Positions 23,714 to 28,552 of a DNA stretch of 28,552 nucleotides are shown piece by piece. Origin of the DNA: SHLQ01 sp964196045. Lineage in GTDB: Bacteria; Actinomycetota; Acidimicrobiia; Acidimicrobiales; SHLQ01. Below the pieces are notes generated by a model. The model searched no databases. It was not told the DNA's origin and saw only the letters and a list, made by a program, of their open reading frames with translations. The stretch lies in assembly GCA_964196045.1 (NCBI GenBank), contig CAXMRH010000274.1, forward strand, positions 1 through 28,552, written 5' to 3'. Positions within the stretch are counted from its first letter, which is position 1; every line of letters starts with the position of its first letter. The position numbers were made by a program, and so were the translations under genes.

Positions 23714-25582
23714 TCAGGACCGGTCGGAAGATCGCCCCGCAGCCATTCGAGACAATGAAGCCGCACAAACTCCAACCCGCTGGGTTTTGACTTCGCGATA
23801 CACGTTTCGCAAGGCAGCGATAGCAACCTCGGGGTCGTCGCCAGCTTCGTCGAGGGCGTCGCCGACGCGTCGCCGGATCATGTCGACCATTTCGTCGATC
23901 GGGCCTCGAAGGGTGCCATCGGATTGACTCGCGAGAGCTAGGTGTTCCACGGCGACCGACCAATACGTAGCACGCTGCGCGGCGCTGTCTCCGAGCAGAA
24001 TCTCGAGCGCGGGCATGCTCGTCGCCGACTTGAGCGTGGACATGGCACGACTCTGCTCGTCGGCGAGAACTCGCTTGAGTCGGCGGGAGAGCTCGGACCA
24101 GTCGATCTCGGGCTCGGCGACGACCTTCTTCGCTTTCGCAGCGTTCGACTTGGTCTTGGCTGTGGACTTCTTGGCGGTCGCCTTCTTGGCAGGCTTTTCC
24201 TTCGGCTTCGGTGTGCTGGACCGGAGACTGGCAAAGAGGTCATCCAAAGACTCGTCATCTGCCATGTCAATGTCGTTCACGTCGGGTTCGATGCTCCGGA
24301 CAGCTTCAAGCTTCGGTGCCTTTGGCTTCCGTTGCTCCTTGCGTTCCTGACCTGCGACCGTGCGCGCCACTGAGCGGCCAGTCGATGTATCGCGTCCTGT
24401 CGCGGGATGAGTTGCCGTGTCGACGTCTCCGCGGGCGCGGTCCAGCTGCACAACGTCGGCCAATCCGGCCGCGGGCGTGGCAGCAGAATCTTCGTCAGGT
24501 GCGTCAACCACGGTGATCATCGGCTCGGACTCTTTCGCGACGTCGTAGATCTCACTCTCGACTTCAGCCGTCGAGTCATCGATGCCAGGCTCCTCATCCT
24601 TCGAAGAAGCTGTATCTGCATCGCTGGCTGCGTCCACTGCGGTGTCAGCACCTTGATCGGTCGTGCCGGTCGTGCCGGTTGGAACGAGTGGTGTCCGCGG
24701 ATGAACCGTTGTGGGCGCCACGACCGGCACCGGACCAGTGTCGAGCAGTCCGGTCAGTCGGGCCGTCTCGATCTCTGCTTCGAGTTCCTCGACGGTGGTG
24801 TCCGGAACCGTATGGCCAGCGGTCTCGGCAGCGGCGCGAGCTTCGGACATCGAGATCGTAAGTTCCTCGGAGATTTCGTCGAGGGCGCGTCGCACGGTCT
24901 CGTGAGAAGCCAGAAGCCGCTCTCGACCTGCCCGGAGCTGTTCGATCTGACGTCGCGCTGCTGATCGTCGTCGAGCGAGGTCCTCGAGAATCTGTCGACG
25001 CGTGAGCTCGGCTTCGCGAACGATTCGCGCGGCGTCGGCATCGGCCGACTGACGAATTCGAGTCACGTCGGACTGAGTCACCTCGGCGTTGGCCGCTGCC
25101 CGCGCGGTGATCTCCGCGGCTGCTTTCTCCGCCTCATCACGACGCTCAGTGAGCAACGGCTCGGCTCGGTCACGAATCCTGTTCGCTTCTTCGTCAGCGG
25201 CCACGGACCTCTCGGCGTAGATCTTCTCGGCCGCGGCACGGATATCGTCCGCCTGGGCTTCGGCGTCAGCGATGCGGTCGGCTGCAGCTGCACGAGCCTC
25301 GGCGAGCACCCGTGCGGCATCCTTTCCGAGTCGTTCCGTCAGCTCGTCTTCATCGAGCTCAATTGCCGGAGTTACCGCGTTCTCTGCGGTCTGCAACTGC
25401 TCCCCGAGCGCGGCGACCTGCTCGCGCAGCGACGCTTGTTCCGAGGCCATCCCGTCGACCGTCGCCGCAGCGGCAGAAAGATGGCGCTTCACCGCGTCGG
25501 GATCGGCGCCGCGGCGCCTGCTCTCGAACGACTTGTTCGTGATTTCTTCGGGCGTCAAATACCCAGAATTTGGCTCACTCAT
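23714..25582 (-). CDS. DivIVA-like coiled-coil protein
   Basis: The start is set at ATG 25582 (622 residues), since the sequence then opens with the DivIVA-type signature SGYLTPEEITNKSF...RRGADPDAVKRHL (about 7-33); upstream in-frame sequence is atypical. Residues about 35-70 and 90-260 form long Ala/Glu/Arg coiled coil with heptads (EARAAAADRIADAEAQADDI). A Pro/Thr/Asp-rich disordered middle (about 265-430) follows, then a Lys/Ala-rich basic stretch near 460-490 (KKATAKKSTAKTK), then a helical C-terminal domain (about 500-620). DivIVA/Wag31-type proteins bind curved membrane and organise polar growth or division machinery; here the extra C-terminal domain is unusual. Its location between the Lon-like protease and UPF0182 genes suggests an envelope role. 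Confidence 0.75.
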   Translation of the reverse strand: MSEPNSGYLTPEEITNKSFESRRRGADPDAVKRHLSAAAATVDGMASEQASLREQVAALGEQLQTAENAVTPAIELDEDELTERLGKDAARVLAEARAAAADRIADAEAQADDIRAAAEKIYAERSVAADEEANRIRDRAEPLLTERRDEAEKAAAEITARAAANAEVTQSDVTRIRQSADADAARIVREAELTRRQILEDLARRRSAARRQIEQLRAGRERLLASHETVRRALDEISEELTISMSEARAAAETAGHTVPDTTVEELEAEIETARLTGLLDTGPVPVVAPTTVHPRTPLVPTGTTGTTDQGADTAVDAASDADTASSKDEEPGIDDSTAEVESEIYDVAKESEPMITVVDAPDEDSAATPAAGLADVVQLDRARGDVDTATHPATGRDTSTGRSVARTVAGQERKEQRKPKAPKLEAVRSIEPDVNDIDMADDESLDDLFASLRSSTPKPKEKPAKKATAKKSTAKTKSNAAKAKKVVAEPEIDWSELSRRLKRVLADEQSRAMSTLKSATSMPALEILLGDSAAQRATYWSVAVEHLALASQSDGTLRGPIDEMVDMIRRRVGDALDEAGDDPEVAIAALRNVYREVKTQRVGVCAASLSRMAAGRSSDRS

Positions 25583-25664
25583 CAGGCTCAAGGGTACGTG
25601 CCAGGTCGCTGTCGTTCTGTGATGTCTCGCAGCGACCCGCGCTGGGCCACCGTGTCCGCCAGGG

Positions 25665-27041
25665 CTACAGTTCGCCGTTGGTCGGGAGCGAGCCAGCGTT
25701 GCCACCGAACTCCGCGATGATCTCGAGTGCCTCGTCGAGCGTGCCCGCTGACTCGATCCGGAGGTCGTCCACCGCTAGTTGTGCAGCCTCGAGGTTTCCC
25801 ACTGGCACGATGAAGATGTCTGCGTCGGCTTCCTTTGCCGCGAATGCCTTCTGTTTCACTCCGCCAATCGGGCCCACGTTCCCACCTCGATCGATTGTTC
25901 CGGTAACAACGATATTTGCGCCGCCCGTCAGGTCGCCTTCTGTCAATACATCGAGAACCGTGAGAGTGAATGCCAAGCCTGCAGATGGCCCGCCGATGTC
26001 CTCGGTGGTGAACCCGACCTCGAACGGCAGTTCCGCGTCGCGTAGCTGCGTTGCAGCCCTGACGATTCCCGCCCGCTCCAACGTTCGCACGCCAAGCGTG
26101 ATCATTCCGGTGACGACCGTCTCTTCGCCGTTCTCGGAGCGCACCGCCTCGAGTGAAACGACATCACCAGAGCGCAGGTCGGCGAGAGCAGCCACGAGCG
26201 ACTCGAACGACTCGATCATCTCGCCGTCAAGGCTGACGATGCGATCACCCGGCACGAGAAGGCCATCGACCGCCCCGCCCTCGATGACACCATCGACTGT
26301 GGCTCCGCTCTCCGGCACGGCCGAAGTGGCCTCGCGCATGATGCCGATGAACGCTGCCGTGTCGGTTGTGAGCGAGACGGAAATCTCTTGTGGCGCAGCA
26401 CCGGGCCGTCCAGCCAGAAGGACCACGGTTGCATCGAGTGGCTTCTCTGTTAGTACATCGAAGAATTGTTCCTGCGTGAGAATCCGCTCTCCGTCAATCT
26501 CAGTGATCACGTCGTTTCGGGCGAGCAACCCATCGAGAGGTCCACCCTCCACCACATCGACCAAAACGACGCCAGCCGGTTCGGCTGTTTCGAAGCCGAG
26601 TTCCGTGAGAGCTGCTGCGATGGCCGAATTCTGGGACGAGATCATCAATAGAGCGTTCTCTTCCCGCTGCTCTTCGAACGTTCGACCTCGAAGTAGTTCG
26701 TCCTCATGGAAGATGTCGTCCGAGGACTGCAACTTCGAGATCACCCAGTCCATGGGCGTGAGTCTCCGCTGCGTCACGGTCACGAAACTGACCTCGCCAG
26801 GGCTCGTATAGGCCTCGGCTCCATCGACGACGACGTACTCCTCGGTTTCGAACGTGTTGCCGGGTTCGAGCGCCAGATAGGGCAGTCGGATCATGAAGGA
26901 GGCCACGCCAGCGACAACGCCGATGAAGATGGTCAAGACCAAGAACTTCGAACCGACTCCGAACCTCGGCGGCGACTCGGGTGGGTCGATTCCGGGATCG
27001 TCGTCTAGTACGCTATTGGCGACTTCGGTCGCGTCAGTCAC
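25665..27041 (-). CDS. Membrane-anchored Lon-like (S16) protease with two PDZ repeats
   Basis: The 458-residue product starts at a GTG at 27041 without a clear SD. It has one transmembrane helix (about 33-52) and two PDZ-like units: the first around 155-205 (VVEGGPLDGLLARNDVITEI), the second around 248-295 (VIEGGAVDGLLVPGDRIVSL). The S16 Lon-type proteolytic domain (about 335-450) has catalytic Ser353 in GGPSAGLAF and Lys396 in GGVKQKAF. No ATPase domain is present, as in YlbL-type proteins. It would act at the membrane on extracytoplasmic or membrane-bound substrates, the PDZ units selecting C-termini. YlbL proteins usually show one PDZ, so the second copy is notable. The DivIVA-like and UPF0182 genes follow on the same strand; Lon-like PDZ next to UPF0182 is conserved in Actinobacteria. 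Confidence 0.9.
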   Translation of the reverse strand: MTDATEVANSVLDDDPGIDPPESPPRFGVGSKFLVLTIFIGVVAGVASFMIRLPYLALEPGNTFETEEYVVVDGAEAYTSPGEVSFVTVTQRRLTPMDWVISKLQSSDDIFHEDELLRGRTFEEQREENALLMISSQNSAIAAALTELGFETAEPAGVVLVDVVEGGPLDGLLARNDVITEIDGERILTQEQFFDVLTEKPLDATVVLLAGRPGAAPQEISVSLTTDTAAFIGIMREATSAVPESGATVDGVIEGGAVDGLLVPGDRIVSLDGEMIESFESLVAALADLRSGDVVSLEAVRSENGEETVVTGMITLGVRTLERAGIVRAATQLRDAELPFEVGFTTEDIGGPSAGLAFTLTVLDVLTEGDLTGGANIVVTGTIDRGGNVGPIGGVKQKAFAAKEADADIFIVPVGNLEAAQLAVDDLRIESAGTLDEALEIIAEFGGNAGSLPTNGEL

Positions 27042-27112
27042 GCGGCATCATTTCTGCCAACGGTCCACGAACAGCTGGACGGCACAGACCTCGACGAGGG
27101 AACTCGTTTCAC

Positions 27113-27394
27113 ATGACCAGCATCGCACGACAAGAAGAAAACACTCCTTCACAGCGGCAACTTCCCGTTGAGCCGAAGCCAGAACGCACCGTCATGCAAA
27201 AGCTCGGCATTGGCTTCCAGCCCCCTGCCCAGGCGGAGTATGGCGCTGATGCATATCCGTCGATTCTCCGGAGAATGAATTCGATCTTCTCGCTTGCAGC
27301 GATCGTCGTCTTCCTCGGCATTGCCGTGGCCGGGTTGATCGGATCCTTCATCCTGATCGTCGGGTTTCTGCTCGAACAGGCAATCAGCAGCTGA
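27113..27394 (+). CDS. Small single-pass membrane protein (93 aa)
   Basis: ATG 27113 is preceded by GAGGG about 12 bases away and lies 71 bases from the divergent protease start, leaving room for both promoters. The N-terminus (1-60) is hydrophilic and Gln/Pro/Glu-rich. A strongly hydrophobic helix at about 66-88 (IFSLAAIVVFLGIAVAGLIG, then SFILIVGFLLEQ) ends the protein. No family is recognised. Its position, divergent from the Lon-like protease, makes it a candidate partner or substrate, but that is inference. Confidence 0.65.
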   Translation: MTSIARQEENTPSQRQLPVEPKPERTVMQKLGIGFQPPAQAEYGADAYPSILRRMNSIFSLAAIVVFLGIAVAGLIGSFILIVGFLLEQAISS

Positions 27395-27412
27395 TTCGGC
27401 TTAGCGGCCGAA
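27395..27412. terminator. Short inverted repeat between convergent genes
   Basis: TTCGGC at 27395-27400 and GCCGAA at 27407-27412 form a 6-bp stem that spans the stop codon of the acidic-protein gene and directly follows the stop of the small membrane protein gene. It is weak, has no T run, and is only a possible bidirectional terminator. Confidence 0.25.
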
Positions 27413-27964
27413 CAGACCTCTGCGGGGTGGAACTGCCTCGCTGACATCCTCAGCAAGATGAGTGACCGCGGGGAATTCTTGTCGTGGGTCGGGGATGTGT
27501 TCTTCAGAGAACGGGCCTCGTGAATCCGGTTCATCAACGGGTTCGGAGGCGGGCTCTTCCGAGACGATTTCGGCGCGATTCGGTTCGACAGGCGTTTCAA
27601 CTTCAGCATCGCCCGCGGCCTCTACTGCAGCTTCTTCCGGGACGGAGGAGCGCTTGACGTCCACAAGGTCTTTCGCCGGAAAGGCTTCGGGGATCTCTGC
27701 TTCGGCCCACGGATCGACCGAGACATAGGGGATTCGAGCCGACTCAAGCGGTGCAGACACCGCGGGATCGGTTTCCCTAGCTACCTCAACCCGGTAGTAG
27801 GGCCGGAACTCGAAGTGGATCTCTTCGGTCTTGAAAATTCGAGGACTCTCGACATCGTCGACGTTGCGGAGACGTTCAGCAGCGACGACGGCAAGCTCGA
27901 GATCCGTGCACTCTTCGAGTCCGGACGAGCCATCTCCTCGTTGGTACACCACTATGTACGTCAT
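27401..27964 (-). CDS. Acidic protein of unknown function (187 aa)
   Basis: ATG 27964 is chosen because TTGGAG lies about 6 bases upstream. The N-terminal third (1-75) forms a small alpha/beta domain (MTYIVVYQRGDGSSGLEEC, then a helix with AVVAAERLRN and strands around IHFEFRPYYRVEV). The rest (about 85-187) is Glu/Pro/Ala/Val-rich and probably disordered, ending in PPRRGLFGR. The N-terminal domain might bind a small partner or ligand. I do not recognise the family. It is convergent with the small membrane protein gene and divergent from the HEAT-repeat gene. Confidence 0.7.
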   Translation of the reverse strand: MTYIVVYQRGDGSSGLEECTDLELAVVAAERLRNVDDVESPRIFKTEEIHFEFRPYYRVEVARETDPAVSAPLESARIPYVSVDPWAEAEIPEAFPAKDLVDVKRSSVPEEAAVEAAGDAEVETPVEPNRAEIVSEEPASEPVDEPDSRGPFSEEHIPDPRQEFPAVTHLAEDVSEAVPPRRGLFGR

Positions 27965-28072
27965 GACTTGCTCCAAGAATCGTTGCCTCGTTCAGGCACC
28001 AGATCGGTCAGTGCACCGAAGAGTTGAGAATGCTGCGAGCGATCGACAGCTCCCGAACGACAGGAGCAGCTG

Positions 28073-28552
28073 ATGCCAACAACTCGGACTGACATCATCT
28101 TGGCCGAAGTGGCGTCCGATGTGGCAGCACTCGAAGCCGGCCTGACCCATAAGGACGCATCCATCCGTGCGATCGCTCTTGGCGCTCTCGATCGTCTCGG
28201 CAAGCTCGAACCCCGGCGCCTCTCCGACGCGTTCCTCGACCAGAACCGGGACGTTCGTTGTCGCGCCGTCGAGCTCGCGATCGCGCGGCCTTCGGTTCCT
28301 TTGGCGCCACTACTCGCGGACAGCGATGATCTGGTCGTCGAAACCGCCGCATGGGCGCTTGGCGAACGAGAAGAAGGCAACAGCGAGACGATCGCGGCTC
28401 TCGTTGAAACAGCGTCTTCACATGAGGTGTCGATCTGTCGAGAGGCCGCCATCGCTGCACTCGGTGCAATCGGTTCCGAAGCCGGCCTACCCGCAATTCT
28501 CCGCGGGCTCGATGACCGTGCCCCCGTGCGACGCCGAGCTGTCTTGGCTCTC
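28073..28552 (+). CDS. HEAT-repeat protein, N-terminal part (continues beyond window)
   Basis: ATG 28073 has AGGAG six bases upstream, and the frame stays open for 160 codons to the window edge. The product is a series of roughly 30-residue helical pairs of HEAT type: DASIRAIALGALDRLGKL, then NRDVRCRAVELAIAR, SDDLVVETAAWALGERE, SICREAAIAALGAIGSE and a final RAPVRRRAVLAL. The conserved Asp/Arg and Ala-Leu-Gly pattern is that of PBS-lyase-type HEAT repeats, which serve as protein-protein scaffolds or, rarely, lyases. With its 3' end missing, no function can be stated. It is divergent from the acidic-protein gene with a 108-base gap. Confidence 0.85.
   Translation, partial: MPTTRTDIILAEVASDVAALEAGLTHKDASIRAIALGALDRLGKLEPRRLSDAFLDQNRDVRCRAVELAIARPSVPLAPLLADSDDLVVETAAWALGEREEGNSETIAALVETASSHEVSICREAAIAALGAIGSEAGLPAILRGLDDRAPVRRRAVLAL

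Noticed and set aside
25570..26811. Plus-strand open frame of 413 codons
   Set aside because: Antisense to the Lon-like protease; Ser/Pro/Arg-rich shadow caused by GC-rich third positions.

Overview
The window looks like a chromosomal segment of a GC-rich actinobacterium, most plausibly from the Acidimicrobiia (inference). The evidence is high G+C, dense gene packing, a UPF0182 protein next to a Lon-like PDZ protease (an arrangement typical of Actinobacteria), a DivIVA-type coiled-coil protein, GTG/TTG starts, and several starts without a clear Shine-Dalgarno (SD) site. No 16S rRNA or ribosomal protein gene is present to settle the taxon.

Left part (1-4663): the end of an unknown gene, a decayed or frameshifted gene of a helical family (reconstructed here across a one-base shift) with a 37-codon ORF overlapping its start, and a minus-strand set of ECF sigma factor, membrane-anchored sigma partner candidate and secreted trypsin-like protease. 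The protease gene is visibly more A/T-rich than its surroundings and carries a fresh in-frame 18-bp duplication.

Mobile element (about 4888-11182, left limit not defined): a MobF relaxase/helicase, a small HTH protein ending in a sliding-clamp-binding-like motif (QLTLPF), a divergent XRE regulator with a recognisable promoter and repeated candidate operators, and a tyrosine integrase. It lies against the 3' end of an initiator tRNA gene (minus strand, 11183-11259). A truncated AlbA/Schlafen-type gene and a 12-bp tandem repeat sit at the junction. No coupling protein, type IV secretion genes or replication initiator are seen, so in this view it is a mobilizable integrated element rather than a self-transmissible one.

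Chromosomal part (11312-20744): a coupled Lrp-type regulator and M20 peptidase; a 50-aa protein; the ribosome-rescue factor ArfB; a YczE-type membrane protein; then a minus-strand series of acyl-CoA dehydrogenase, MscS channel, proline-racemase-family enzyme with a Ser/Cys catalytic pair, and an AceE-like E1 enzyme. The last two are separated by a long perfect hairpin with a 24-bp tandem repeat.

Right part (20741-28552): UPF0182 membrane protein, DivIVA-like protein and Lon-like PDZ protease on the minus strand (probably one envelope-related transcription group), then a small membrane protein, an acidic protein of unknown function, and the start of a HEAT-repeat protein that runs off the window.
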